Shown here: piece by piece, positions 41,844 through 50,919 of the stretch
Numbering within the stretch: the first letter of the stretch is position 1
Layout of the letters: every line of letters begins with the position of its first letter
Assembly (NCBI RefSeq): GCF_030657335.1
Contig: NZ_CP131039.1
Coordinates: 3,116,501 to 3,180,500 of the forward strand
Source of the DNA: Croceibacterium aestuarii
Lineage (GTDB): Bacteria > Pseudomonadota > Alphaproteobacteria > Sphingomonadales > Sphingomonadaceae
Reading direction: 5' to 3'
DNA: 64,000 nucleotides
Notes under the pieces: generated by a model
The model's input: the letters and a program-made list of their open reading frames with translations, nothing else
What the model was told of the DNA's origin: nothing
Databases searched by the model: none
Position numbers and translations under genes: made by a program

Positions 41844-42769
41844 TTCGCCACCGGCAGCGGGAAGGCGCGGATCACGAATGGATCGGGGCTCTGGTCCTTG
41901 AGCTTGGGGTCGAACAGGTAGCCGATCTTGCCCTCCACGACATAGGCGGTGCGTCCCACCACCGTCACGCCGACCGGCCCGTTGAGCCCGGTGGCGACGT
42001 CGGTGACCTTGACGCTGTCGCCGGCGATGTCGAGCACCGCGACCCGGCCGCTGGTCCCCTCGCCCTGGATGAACCGGCTGCCGCCCAAGGGCCGCAGCCC
42101 GTCGGGGCCGCCCAGCGCGACCGGCACCGCGAGTGTCGTGAGCCCGGCGTAGGTGCCGTCGGCCTTGCGCTCGACCCGCTGGAGGAGGTTCTTGCGCACG
42201 TTGTTGATGTAGAGCGTGCCGTCCTCGGCGAAGGCGAGGCCGTCGATCCCCACGAGCGCCTCGTCCTTGGCGAACAGCTCCAGCTCGTTGGCATTGGGCG
42301 GCAAGACGAAGATGCGCCCCCCGCTGGTGTCGCTGACCCAGAGCGTGCCGTCGGCGGCAATGGCGATGTCGTTGCACGCCGCGGGGCCCTCGCCCGGAAA
42401 ATCGAATCGCGCGCTTTGCAGCGCCGAGCTCAAGTCGAAGGCCAGAAGCGACGACGGCCCCTTCTCGCCGGCGAAGAGGTTGGGATTGTTGCAGGTCCAC
42501 AGGAGCCGCCGCTTGTCGTCGGCCATGACGCCGAACAGCGAGGTGAGCGAGTTGTTCGGGCCCGGCACGACCCACGGCTCCGCCGTCCCGGCCCCGGCGA
42601 GGGTGCGGTAGATCGTCCCGCCGTTGCTCGAGTTGTAGAGATTGCCACGGGCATCGTGGGTGATGCTTTCCGGAAAGACCCGGCTGCCCGAAATCGTCAC
42701 GTCGCGCGCATCGGGGCCGACGTTCCAGTTCACGCACCCCGGCAAGGCCAGCGCCGCCGCCAGAATCAA
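41840..42769 (-). CDS. NHL/SMP-30-like lipoprotein
   Basis: 309 residues from a TTG at 42769, with lipobox ALALPGC near the start and a propeller of SMP-30/NHL type (FPESITHDARGNLYNSSNGG, CNDIAIAADGTLWVSDTSGG, GIDGLAFAEDGTLYINNVRK, LGGPDGLRPLGGSRFIQGEG). A TTG start leaves a signal peptide with no basic residues. Extending upstream gives IRKRTALILAAALALPGC beginning at an ATC codon (42787) that follows GGGAGACGGGCA, so the real start is uncertain. First gene of the minus-strand cluster. Confidence 0.8.
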   Translation of the reverse strand: MILAAALALPGCVNWNVGPDARDVTISGSRVFPESITHDARGNLYNSSNGGTIYRTLAGAGTAEPWVVPGPNNSLTSLFGVMADDKRRLLWTCNNPNLFAGEKGPSSLLAFDLSSALQSARFDFPGEGPAACNDIAIAADGTLWVSDTSGGRIFVLPPNANELELFAKDEALVGIDGLAFAEDGTLYINNVRKNLLQRVERKADGTYAGLTTLAVPVALGGPDGLRPLGGSRFIQGEGTSGRVAVLDIAGDSVKVTDVATGLNGPVGVTVVGRTAYVVEGKIGYLFDPKLKDQSPDPFVIRAFPLPVAK

Positions 42770-42961
42770 GGCCGTTCGTTTGCGGATTGCCCGTCTCCCT
42801 CTCCCCAGTGCCGGGCATGATAAGTCGGCCGGCCGCGAGACGAAAGGCGGTAAGCGATTTATTTGTCGCGCTAAGCAAATCTCTCCGGCGTTTCGCCTTC
42901 ACAAGTCGTGTCCGGTCCGCCAAAGTCGGGGCTGGCTCTGCAACGGGCGGGAGGGATACCG

Positions 42962-45106
42962 ATGAATTTCGCGACTTGGCGACGGGCGTTTCTCGCCCCC
43001 GCCCTGCTGGTCCTGGCAAGTTGTCAACCAGGGTCCGGACTGCGCACCGCAGGCCCCGCCGTCACAGACGGTCCAACCGTTGCCAATTCACAGACCATGC
43101 GTTCGCTCGGTGCCCCCGCCAACGCCGGCGACTGGCTGAGCTACAGCCGCGGGTGGGACGAGCAGCGGCACAGCCCGCTCGCGCAGATCAACGAGGGCAA
43201 CGTCGGCCAGCTTGGCCTCGCCTGGTACGACGACCTCGGCACGTTCCGCGGCGTGCAGGCGAGCCCGCTGGAAATCGACGGCGTGCTCTACGACGAGAGC
43301 ATCTTCAACGTCGTCACCGCCTACGACGCGACCAACGGCACCAAGCTGTGGACCTACGATCCCAAGGTCGATTCCAAGTGGGCCCGCCTCGCCTGCTGCG
43401 GCCCCTCGGCGCGCGGCATCGCCGCTTGGCACGGCAAGATCTACATCGGCGCGCTCGACGGCCGGGTCATCGCCATCGACCGGAAGGACGGCCACGAGGT
43501 GTGGTCGACCCACACCTTCGACGAGACCAAGGCACCCTACTCCATCACCGGCGCGCCGCGCGTCTATGACGGCAAGGTGGTGATCGGCAACGGCGGCGCC
43601 GATTACGGCAGCCGCGGCTTCGTGATCGCGCTCGACGCCGAAACCGGCAAGAAGGCGTGGAAGTTCTACATCGTCCCCGGCAATCCGGCGGACGGCCCCG
43701 ATCACGAGGCGAGCGACGATGCGCTGGCGAAAGCGCTGCCGACCTGGAGCGGCAAGTTCTGGGAAGCCGGCGGCGGCGGCAATGCGTGGGACAGCTTCGC
43801 CTACGATCCCGATACCAGGACGGTCATAGTCGGCACCGGCAACGGCTCCCCGCACATGTGGCACTTCCGCAGCCAGGGCAAAGGCGACAACCTGTTCCTG
43901 TGCTCGATGCTCGCGCTCGACGTCGATACCGGCAAGTACAAGTGGCACTACCAGATGGTGCCCGAGGAGGACTGGGACTTCACCTGCACCCAGCCGATCG
44001 TGCTGGCCGACATCCCGATCGACGGAAAAGTGCGCAAGGTGGCGATGCAGGCGCCGAAGAACGGCTTCTTCTACGTCGTCGACCGCACCAACGGGCAGCT
44101 GATCAGCGCCAGGAGCTACGTCTCGGTCAACACCTGGGCGAGCCGCATCGACATGGCGACGGGGCGCCCGGTGCTGCAGCCGGGCGCGCACAACACCACC
44201 ACGCCGCACCTTATGAGCCCGAGCTGGCTGGCGGCGCACACCTGGCACCCGATGAGCTACGACCCAAAGACCGGCCTGGTCTATTTCAGCGCGCAGGAAC
44301 AAGGCTCGATCTACGCCCGGGCCGAGGACGGCAAGTACCACTACACGCCGGGACCGGGCCGCTCGAACTCGGGGCAGGACTTCGGCAGCCAGCCGGAACT
44401 GCGCAGGAAGCTGCAGGAACAGGCCACCGCGGCCGAGAAGGGTTATCTGCTCGCCTGGGACCCGAAGACCCAGACCGAGGCCTGGCGGGTGCCCTACGAC
44501 CATCCCGGCTCGGGCGGCGTGCTGACCACCGCCAGCGGACTGCTGGTGCAGGGCACGATCGACAAGACGCTGGCGATCTACCGCGACAGCGACGGCAAGA
44601 AGCTGTGGGAAATGAACATCGACCAGGCGCCCGTCGCCGGACCGATCACCTACATGGTCGACGGCGTGCAATATATCGCCATCAACGCCGGCTGGGGCGG
44701 GTCGCCGGTCTACAACCTCGGCCCCTTCCAGACCTCGACCGCGCGGCTGCTGGTGTTCAAGCTGGGGGGCACGGCCAAGCTGCCACCGATGACCGCCGTC
44801 GATACGTCGATCCCCGCCCCGCCCCCGCTCCGCGCGAGCGAGGCGCAGATCGCCGAGGGGCGCGAGCTCTACGGGGAGAACTGCAGCCGCTGCCACGGCA
44901 ACAACGCCATCGGCGGGGTTCGCGACTTGCGCTTCATGGCTGCCGACACGCATGCCCAGTTCAAGGATATCGTGCTTGGCGGGATCCTTTCGATCAACGG
45001 CATGGACAGTTTCGAGGGCCAGCTCAGCGAAAGCCAGGTCGAGGCGATCCACGCCTTCCTGATCGCGCGCGGCAACGAGGACTATCGCGACGCCACGGCG
45101 AAATAG
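42962..45106 (+). CDS. PQQ-dependent quinohemoprotein dehydrogenase, lipoprotein, second copy
   Basis: 714 residues, similar to the 37.4 kb enzyme. Lipobox LVLASC. Propeller: SYSRGWDEQRHSPLAQINEG, vicinal disulfide ACCGP, AWDSFAYDPDTRTVIVGTGN, EEDWDFTCTQP, APKNGFFYVVDRTNGQLISA. C-terminal cytochrome c with CSRCH (Cys641-His645). It is divergent from the NHL/NTF2 cluster on the minus strand and so has its own promoter. Substrate unknown. The pairing of two such enzymes with NTF2-like and SMP-30-like proteins suggests one oxidative pathway. Confidence 0.93.
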   Translation: MNFATWRRAFLAPALLVLASCQPGSGLRTAGPAVTDGPTVANSQTMRSLGAPANAGDWLSYSRGWDEQRHSPLAQINEGNVGQLGLAWYDDLGTFRGVQASPLEIDGVLYDESIFNVVTAYDATNGTKLWTYDPKVDSKWARLACCGPSARGIAAWHGKIYIGALDGRVIAIDRKDGHEVWSTHTFDETKAPYSITGAPRVYDGKVVIGNGGADYGSRGFVIALDAETGKKAWKFYIVPGNPADGPDHEASDDALAKALPTWSGKFWEAGGGGNAWDSFAYDPDTRTVIVGTGNGSPHMWHFRSQGKGDNLFLCSMLALDVDTGKYKWHYQMVPEEDWDFTCTQPIVLADIPIDGKVRKVAMQAPKNGFFYVVDRTNGQLISARSYVSVNTWASRIDMATGRPVLQPGAHNTTTPHLMSPSWLAAHTWHPMSYDPKTGLVYFSAQEQGSIYARAEDGKYHYTPGPGRSNSGQDFGSQPELRRKLQEQATAAEKGYLLAWDPKTQTEAWRVPYDHPGSGGVLTTASGLLVQGTIDKTLAIYRDSDGKKLWEMNIDQAPVAGPITYMVDGVQYIAINAGWGGSPVYNLGPFQTSTARLLVFKLGGTAKLPPMTAVDTSIPAPPPLRASEAQIAEGRELYGENCSRCHGNNAIGGVRDLRFMAADTHAQFKDIVLGGILSINGMDSFEGQLSESQVEAIHAFLIARGNEDYRDATAK

Positions 45107-45117
45107 CCGCTGTGCCG

Positions 45118-45189
45118 CCCCGGACGTGTTCGGGAGGCGTGCTCGAGGCGCCTGGCGCGAAGGAAGCCTGGTCCGGAATACGTCCGGGA
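45118..45189. repeat. Double-hairpin palindromic repeat between two genes
   Basis: Two 18-base arms, 45118-45135 (CCCCGGACGTGTTCGGGA) and 45172-45189 (TCCGGAATACGTCCGGGA), are near reverse complements, and each arm also folds on itself (CCGGA/TCCGG type). It resembles the TCATCCCGGAC...TCCGGGATGA elements common in sphingomonads. It lies in the 112-base gap after the quinohemoprotein gene and could also act as an attenuator. Confidence 0.75.
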
Positions 45190-45218
45190 TGACGATTTGT
45201 GTTTGGGAAGGGAACTGA

Positions 45219-46991
45219 ATGCGCTCGCTACTGGCATCTCTGGCCGCAATGGCGGCCATCGCCGTTTCGGCACCCGCGCTCGCCCAGGCCGCCGGCGAGG
45301 ACAGTGCGGTCGTCGCGCCCAAGTGCGACCGGGCCTGCCTGCTCGGCGCGCTGGCCCGGCACATGGACGCCTTGCGCAAGGGCGACATCAGCCTCGTGCC
45401 GCTGGCGACGAATGCGAGGGTCGTGGAGAACGACGTGGCGATCCCCGCCGGCACCGGCCTGTGGCGCACGGTCACCGGAGTCGATGCGACCGGCCTCGAG
45501 GCGGCCGATCCGCTGACCGGCAACGCGGCGTGGTTCGGCTCGGTCAAGGAGAACGGCGAACCGGCGATCTATGCCGTGCGCATCCACGTCACCCCGGCCG
45601 GGCTGATCGACGAGATCGAGAGCGTCGTCCATCGCAAGACCGCCCTGCCCGCCCCGTTCGGCGACGTTACCAAGATGACGCACGACGACGAGTTCAATCA
45701 GATCCTGCGAGCCGAACAGCGCCGGCCGCGCGAGCGGATGCTGGCGATTGCCGACGGCTATTTCAGCACCGTCGAGCTCAATGACGGGCAGGTGCTGACG
45801 CATTTCTCCGACGATTGCGGCCGGCTCGAGAACGGCATCTCGACCACCGCCCCGCCTCCCGGCGGCGGGGGCGGGAACGCAGCGGCGATCATGGCGGGAT
45901 GCGAGAAACAGTTCAAACTCGGCCTCTACAAGATCAACAAGCGCATTCGCCGCGACTTCTTCATCATCGACGAGGAGCGCGGGGTTGCCGTCGGGCGCGG
46001 TTTCTTCGACCACGCCAACGAGTTCGACCATTATCTTCTGACCAACGGCCGCGAGATGAAGACCGCGCTCAAGTGGCCCAACTCGATCACCCTACTCGAG
46101 GCCTTCCGCATCCGCGACGGCCAGATCGCACGGATCGAGGCGGTGTTCACTTACGTGCCCTACTTCATGCACAACCCGTTCTGGGGCGCGGATTCTTCGC
46201 CGCCCGCGTACCCTGCCCAGCCTGACGAGTGCGGCAACGCCTGTCTCGACAAGCTGGCGCGCGGCGTGATCGGGGCGATGAAGGACAACCGGTGGCGCAG
46301 CGTGAACTGGGCGCCGCAGGTCGGCTATGCCGAGAACAGCGTCGGCATCCGGGTCGGCGAAGGCATCTGGGCGACCGTCACCGCGACCGACAACCAGCCC
46401 CTCGTCATCGCCGACGAGAAAACCGGCAAGGCGGTGTGGATCGGCAAGATCGAGGAGCACGGCCAGGCCGCCTGGGGCGCCTTCACCGTCACTTCCGACG
46501 GCAACAGCGTCGGCGGGATCGACGCGCTGATCCGGCGCAAGGAATACGGCGCCCCCTATGCCGAGCCCGCCGATGGGGCGATGCCGCAGTTCGCCGTGCT
46601 CCCGGCCGCGCGCCGCACCGACCGCGAGACGATGCGCCAAGGCGCGATGGCGATGCTCGACGCAGGCGCCGCCAACCTCGCAATGGCACCCGACGTCGTC
46701 GCCGCAAACTGCGCGGCCACGGTCAACGGCCAGCCGGCCGGGCAGTGCGGCTCGGTATTCGGCAGTGGGGCCTTCGACGGGCTCGAGCGGGTCCGCGACA
46801 TCGAGGTGCTGGCCGCGGACGAGGCGCGCGGGCTGATCGCCATACGCACGTTCGAGGATCGCCCGGCGATTGGCCAAGGCTACCCGCGCACCTTCCAGAT
46901 CCTCGAACTGATGCGCTTCGATGCCGGCAAAGTGGTCGAAGTGCGCTCGTTCCTGTCGGAATTGCCCTACGGCATGCAGCCGCACGGCTAG
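45219..46991 (+). CDS. Exported protein with tandem-duplicated domain
   Basis: 590 residues. Signal peptide ending APALAQA. Two related blocks: CDRACLLGALARHMDALRKG (from Cys36) and CGNACLDKLARGVIGAMKDN (from Cys338), each followed by a V-E/A-ENxVxIxxGxGxWxTVT stretch, e.g. TGLWRTVTGVDATG and EGIWATVTATDNQP. A short NTF2-like segment (DFFIIDEERGVAVGRGFFDH) lies between. I recognise no catalytic motif. It follows the second quinohemoprotein gene in the same direction, separated by the repeat at 45118-45189. Confidence 0.75.
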   Translation: MRSLLASLAAMAAIAVSAPALAQAAGEDSAVVAPKCDRACLLGALARHMDALRKGDISLVPLATNARVVENDVAIPAGTGLWRTVTGVDATGLEAADPLTGNAAWFGSVKENGEPAIYAVRIHVTPAGLIDEIESVVHRKTALPAPFGDVTKMTHDDEFNQILRAEQRRPRERMLAIADGYFSTVELNDGQVLTHFSDDCGRLENGISTTAPPPGGGGGNAAAIMAGCEKQFKLGLYKINKRIRRDFFIIDEERGVAVGRGFFDHANEFDHYLLTNGREMKTALKWPNSITLLEAFRIRDGQIARIEAVFTYVPYFMHNPFWGADSSPPAYPAQPDECGNACLDKLARGVIGAMKDNRWRSVNWAPQVGYAENSVGIRVGEGIWATVTATDNQPLVIADEKTGKAVWIGKIEEHGQAAWGAFTVTSDGNSVGGIDALIRRKEYGAPYAEPADGAMPQFAVLPAARRTDRETMRQGAMAMLDAGAANLAMAPDVVAANCAATVNGQPAGQCGSVFGSGAFDGLERVRDIEVLAADEARGLIAIRTFEDRPAIGQGYPRTFQILELMRFDAGKVVEVRSFLSELPYGMQPHG

Positions 46992-46992
46992 G

Positions 46993-47856
46993 TCAGGCGA
47001 ACTCTATCGTTGCTTCGCTGGTTCTGGCGCTGAGCGGCAGACGCGCGACGATGTCGCCATCGGCCTGCACCTCGACGTGCGCCGGGCCGTCGATCGCCAC
47101 TTCGCGCGCACAGAAGCTGCGATTGCCGCGCCGCGCCCCCGGGTCGCGCCGCATGACCAGATCCCACAGGAAGGCGAGGTAGTCGCGCCGCCGCGCCGTC
47201 CCGAGCGTGACCACGTGGAGCATTTCGTCGGTCAACCGCGCCCCGGGCGCGAAACTGAACGGCCCGGCGAAGAAGCGTCCCTTGGCGATGTAGACCGCCT
47301 CGCACTCGGCGACCTGGCCGTTCGCCGTAACGGTCAGGCGTTCGCGCGGCCAGCGGTGCAGCACCTGCAGCATGGCGATGGCGTATGCGAAGCGGCCGAA
47401 GCGCTTCTTGAGCGCGGGAGAATAGCCGCGCACCGCCGCGCATTCCGGCCCGGCGCTGGCGCAGCACAGAAAGAGCTCGTCGCCGAGGGCAGCGGTGAAG
47501 TGCCTGCGCCGCTCGCCCTGCCCGAGGAACCGCGCTGCAAAGCGCTCGGCATGCGGATCGTACCCCGCTTCGCGCGCCAGGAGGTTGATCGTGCCGAGCG
47601 GATAATGCGCGAGCGGCGCGTGATACCCGCCCGCCAGCATGGCCCGCACGACATGGCGCACGGTGCCGTCGCCGCCGGCGACGCACAGGTGGGTCGCGCG
47701 CCGGTCGATAACGGGCGGATGAAGCGCCGAGGCTTCGCTCTCGATCACGTCGGCACCCGCTGCCGCGAAGGCGCGCGCCAGGGCAGCCACGCGGTGCGGC
47801 GCGTAAGTCCCCGAATGCGGGTTGGAGAAGAGCTGGACGACCGCGGGCATCGGCAC
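46993..47856 (-). CDS. Diacylglycerol/lipid kinase family protein
   Basis: 287 residues. The catalytic domain begins VVQLFSNPHSGTY, with the nucleotide-binding CVAGGDGTVRHVVRAML and LGTINLLAREAGYDP, and a C-terminal beta-sandwich domain (FFAGPFSFAPGARLTDEMLH). These are DAGK/YegS/BmrU motifs. It would phosphorylate a lipid such as diacylglycerol or sphingoid base; in a sphingomonad the latter is a reasonable guess but is inference. Convergent with the tandem-duplicated gene; the stops are one base apart. Confidence 0.9.
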   Translation of the reverse strand: MPMPAVVQLFSNPHSGTYAPHRVAALARAFAAAGADVIESEASALHPPVIDRRATHLCVAGGDGTVRHVVRAMLAGGYHAPLAHYPLGTINLLAREAGYDPHAERFAARFLGQGERRRHFTAALGDELFLCCASAGPECAAVRGYSPALKKRFGRFAYAIAMLQVLHRWPRERLTVTANGQVAECEAVYIAKGRFFAGPFSFAPGARLTDEMLHVVTLGTARRRDYLAFLWDLVMRRDPGARRGNRSFCAREVAIDGPAHVEVQADGDIVARLPLSARTSEATIEFA

Positions 47857-47904
47857 CCCCTAGCAGCGGTTGCTTGCCGAAAGATGCACGGCGGACTGCG
47901 CTTG

Positions 47905-47920
47905 CTAACCACCGCTTAAC
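47905..47920 (+). promoter_or_regulatory. Candidate CtrA-binding site upstream of the che operon
   Basis: CTAA-N7-TTAAC at 47905-47920, one mismatch from the CtrA consensus TTAA-N7-TTAAC, 42 bases before the cheA start. CtrA controls motility and chemotaxis genes in many alphaproteobacteria. One half site is off consensus, so this is tentative. Confidence 0.3.
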
Positions 47921-47961
47921 CATCCCGCGCCATAACCGCCCGCGAGCAAGGGGCGAGTTGC

Positions 47962-50034
47962 ATGGACGATCTGCTGGCAGACTTCATTGCCGAGGCGCGC
48001 GACATGATGGAAGCGCTGTCGGGCGAGATCGTCGCGTGGGAGAGCGATCCCGCCGACAAGGAACGCCTCGACGCCATCTTCCGCTTCGTCCACACCGTGA
48101 AGGGCAACTGCGGCTTCTTCGACTTTCCGCGCCTCGAAAAGCTCAGCCATGCTGCAGAGGATGCGCTGGCCGATTGCCGCGCCGGCCGCCGCAAGGCCGA
48201 CCCGGCCCTGGTCTCCGCCGTGCTCGCCGTGATCGACCGCATCGCCGAGATGGTCGACGCCATCGGCGAGGGCGCCGAGTTTCCGGGCGACGACGACCAG
48301 GCGCTGATTGCCGCGCTGGCCGAAGGCGCCGACGCCGCTGCGCCCGAAACCGGTGCCGATGGCGCCGGTGCTTCGGCCAAGTCCAAGCGCCAGACCGTCG
48401 CGCCGCGCACCATCCGTCTTCCGGTCGATCTGCTCGACCGCGTCATGGGCGGGGTGTCGGACATGGCGGTGGCGCGCAACGACCTCGCTCGCCGCCTCGC
48501 CCAGGCCGAAGGCGAGACCGGCCTCGAAGCGCCGTTCAATCGCCTCTCCGCAATCCTCGTCGATCTCAGCGAGGCGATCACCCGCATCCGCATGCAGCGG
48601 ATCGACACATTGTTCGCCGGATTTCCGCGCATGGTCCGCGATCTCAGCCACGAGCTCGGCAAGCAGGTCATGGTCGAGGTCGAGAGCGGCGACGTCGAAA
48701 TCGACCGCGAGATGATCGAGGTGGTGCGCGACCCGATGGTCCACATCATTCGCAACGCCATCGACCACGGCATCGAGACGCCCGCAAAGCGCCTCGCCGC
48801 GGGCAAGCGCGAGATCGGCTCGCTGACCATCACTGCGCGCCAGACCGGCAGCGAAATCCGCATCGGCATCGTCGACGACGGGCAGGGCATCGACGGCGAG
48901 AAGCTGGTCGCCAAGGCGATCGCCGCCGGGCTGATAACAGCCGAGGAGGCGCACGCGCTGACCCCGCGCGAACGCAATATGCTGATCTGCCAGCCGGGGC
49001 TCTCCACCGCCAAGGAAGTCACCGCGGTTTCCGGCCGCGGCGTCGGGATGGATGTGGTGCGGGCCAATATCGAAAAGATCGGCGGTTCGCTGGTCATCGA
49101 TTCCACGCCCGGTTCGGGCACGCGGATGATGCTCAACATCCCGCTGACGCTGTCGATCGTGCCTTCGCTGACCATCGGCATCGCCGGCCAGATCTTTGCG
49201 CTGCCGCGCTCCTACGTCGAGGAAATCGTCCGCAACTCCGCCGACGAGATGGACAGCAGCACGATGGGTGGGCGCAAGTTCATCACCCTGCGGGGCCAGC
49301 GGATACCCTGCGTCGGACTCGAGGACGTGCTCGGGCTCAAGTCGAGCTGCCCGGCGGAGGCTCGTCTCTACGTGCTCATCAAGCTCGTGGGGGGCGACGT
49401 GTTCGGTCTTGCGGTCGACGCCATCCACAACCACGAGGAGCTGGTGGTCAAGCCGATCGCCCCGGTGCTGATGGCCTGCGGCCTCTACGTCGGCACGACC
49501 CAGCTCGACGACGGCAGTCCGGTGCCGATGCTCGACATCGCTGGGGTCGCGCGCAGCGCGGGCATGATCAGCGAAGTCAAGGACCGCACGATCCGCACCG
49601 CCGGCCGCGAGGTCCGCGAGGAAGAGAAGGTTCTCCAGCCTGCGCTGCTGTTCGTCGGTTTCGATGGCGGCGAGCGCGCGATCGACATGGATTCGGTGCG
49701 CCGCATCGAGAAGCTCCCCGTCTCCTCCGTTCGGCGCGGGAATGACGGAACGGCGCAGATCGTCATCGACGGCAAAATCGTGCCGCTTCTCGGCGTCGCC
49801 GGGGACCTGCCCGAGGACACCGTGGCCATGTTCCGCATCGGCTCCGACGACCGCGAGATTGCCTATGCCTACGAGCGCATGATCGACCTGGTGGAATACG
49901 ATCCGGACACGGTCGGCAGGCCCGACCGGCGCACCGGCAGCCGTCTCGCCCTGGTCGATGGCCGCCCGGTCGACCTGCTCGACGAGGCACGCCTGCTGGC
50001 CGACCCGGCGAGCTTCGTGACCGAAGGAGTCTGA
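47962..50034 (+). CDS. cheA: Chemotaxis histidine kinase CheA with two C-terminal CheW-like domains
   Basis: 690 residues. Hpt domain with phospho-accepting His44 (FRFVHTVKGNCGFFDF), then a short linker with no CheY-binding P2 domain, dimerisation helices (~150-220), and the HATPase core (HIIRNAIDHGIE, GIVDDGQGID, TAVSGRGVGMDVVRANIEKI). Two CheW-like modules follow: ~390-535 (SLTIGIAGQIFALPRSYVEE) and ~550-690 (LQPALLFVGFDGGERAIDMD). Most CheA proteins have one. It heads a compact che operon. Confidence 0.95.
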   Translation: MDDLLADFIAEARDMMEALSGEIVAWESDPADKERLDAIFRFVHTVKGNCGFFDFPRLEKLSHAAEDALADCRAGRRKADPALVSAVLAVIDRIAEMVDAIGEGAEFPGDDDQALIAALAEGADAAAPETGADGAGASAKSKRQTVAPRTIRLPVDLLDRVMGGVSDMAVARNDLARRLAQAEGETGLEAPFNRLSAILVDLSEAITRIRMQRIDTLFAGFPRMVRDLSHELGKQVMVEVESGDVEIDREMIEVVRDPMVHIIRNAIDHGIETPAKRLAAGKREIGSLTITARQTGSEIRIGIVDDGQGIDGEKLVAKAIAAGLITAEEAHALTPRERNMLICQPGLSTAKEVTAVSGRGVGMDVVRANIEKIGGSLVIDSTPGSGTRMMLNIPLTLSIVPSLTIGIAGQIFALPRSYVEEIVRNSADEMDSSTMGGRKFITLRGQRIPCVGLEDVLGLKSSCPAEARLYVLIKLVGGDVFGLAVDAIHNHEELVVKPIAPVLMACGLYVGTTQLDDGSPVPMLDIAGVARSAGMISEVKDRTIRTAGREVREEEKVLQPALLFVGFDGGERAIDMDSVRRIEKLPVSSVRRGNDGTAQIVIDGKIVPLLGVAGDLPEDTVAMFRIGSDDREIAYAYERMIDLVEYDPDTVGRPDRRTGSRLALVDGRPVDLLDEARLLADPASFVTEGV

Positions 50035-50037
50035 CCG

Positions 50038-50487
50038 ATGGACCGTTCGCTCCTGCTGGTCCGCATCGCGGGCGAGATGGCCGCTCTCGAATCCGACCGA
50101 ATCCAGTCGGTGGTCGAACTCGACAGCATCACCCCGGTGCCGCGATCGCCAGCGCATATCGTCGGTCTCGCCGCGCTGCGCAGCAAGGCGATGACCGTCA
50201 TCGACTGCCGCTGTTCGCTCGAATTGCCGGAAGGCGATGAGGCCCAGGAGGAAGACGGCCTGGTTCTGGCCGTCGTCGTGGAGCTCGACGAACACCTTTA
50301 TGCGCTGGTCGTCGACCGGGTCGAGGAAGTTGTCGCGCTCGAAGGCGAACCGGCCCCGCTCCGGGCCGATCTCCTGCCTGGCTGGTCCCGCGCGACTCTG
50401 GGCATGGTCGAGACCAGCGCCGGGCCCGCCCTGTTGCTCGATCCGGCACAGCTCGTCGCAGGTTCGGCCGCGCTGGAGGCGGCGTAA
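50038..50487 (+). CDS. cheW: Chemotaxis coupling protein CheW
   Basis: 149 residues. SH3-like CheW fold: SLLLVRIAGEMAALESDRIQ, ITPVPRSPAHIVGLAALRSK, LDEHLYALVVDRVEEVVALE. It links CheA to receptors. The ATG at 50038 sits three bases after the cheA stop with GGAG just upstream. Confidence 0.92.
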   Translation: MDRSLLLVRIAGEMAALESDRIQSVVELDSITPVPRSPAHIVGLAALRSKAMTVIDCRCSLELPEGDEAQEEDGLVLAVVVELDEHLYALVVDRVEEVVALEGEPAPLRADLLPGWSRATLGMVETSAGPALLLDPAQLVAGSAALEAA

Positions 50488-50543
50488 GCCAATATTTACC
50501 TCGTCGCGGTAGGCCGGTGTTCAAGAACAGAAGGTCTGAAGAA

Positions 50544-50909
50544 ATGAAGAACTGCCTGATCGTCGATGATTCGCGGGTAATCCGCAAGGTGTCGCGCCAC
50601 ATCGTGGAGACGCTCGGCTTCGCCGTCGACGAGGCCGCCGACGGGCAGGAGGCTTTGGCCAAGTGCGACGTGAAGATGCCCGACGTGATCCTGCTCGACT
50701 GGAACATGCCGGTGATGAGCGGAATCGAATTCCTTTCGCGCCTGCGCGAACGCCCCGACGGCAAGACCCCCAAAGTCGTGTTCTGCACGACCGAGAACGA
50801 TGTCGCGCATATCCGCGAAGCGATCGACGCCGGGGCCGACGAATACGTCATGAAGCCGTTCGATCACGATACGCTGCAGATCAAGCTGCAGCTGGTCGGC
50901 GCCGCCTGA
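50544..50909 (+). CDS. cheY: Chemotaxis response regulator CheY
   Basis: 121 residues, a single receiver domain. Acidic pair in CLIVDDSRVIRKVS, phospho-Asp in VILLDWNMPVMSG, conserved Thr in FCTTEND and Lys in EYVMKPF are all present. Start at 50544 (MKNCLIVDDSR) after AGAAGGT; an upstream in-frame ATG at 50517 would add nine residues. It would bind the flagellar switch or pass phosphate on. Confidence 0.94.
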   Translation: MKNCLIVDDSRVIRKVSRHIVETLGFAVDEAADGQEALAKCDVKMPDVILLDWNMPVMSGIEFLSRLRERPDGKTPKVVFCTTENDVAHIREAIDAGADEYVMKPFDHDTLQIKLQLVGAA

Positions 50910-50919
50910 GGCGGGCCTC

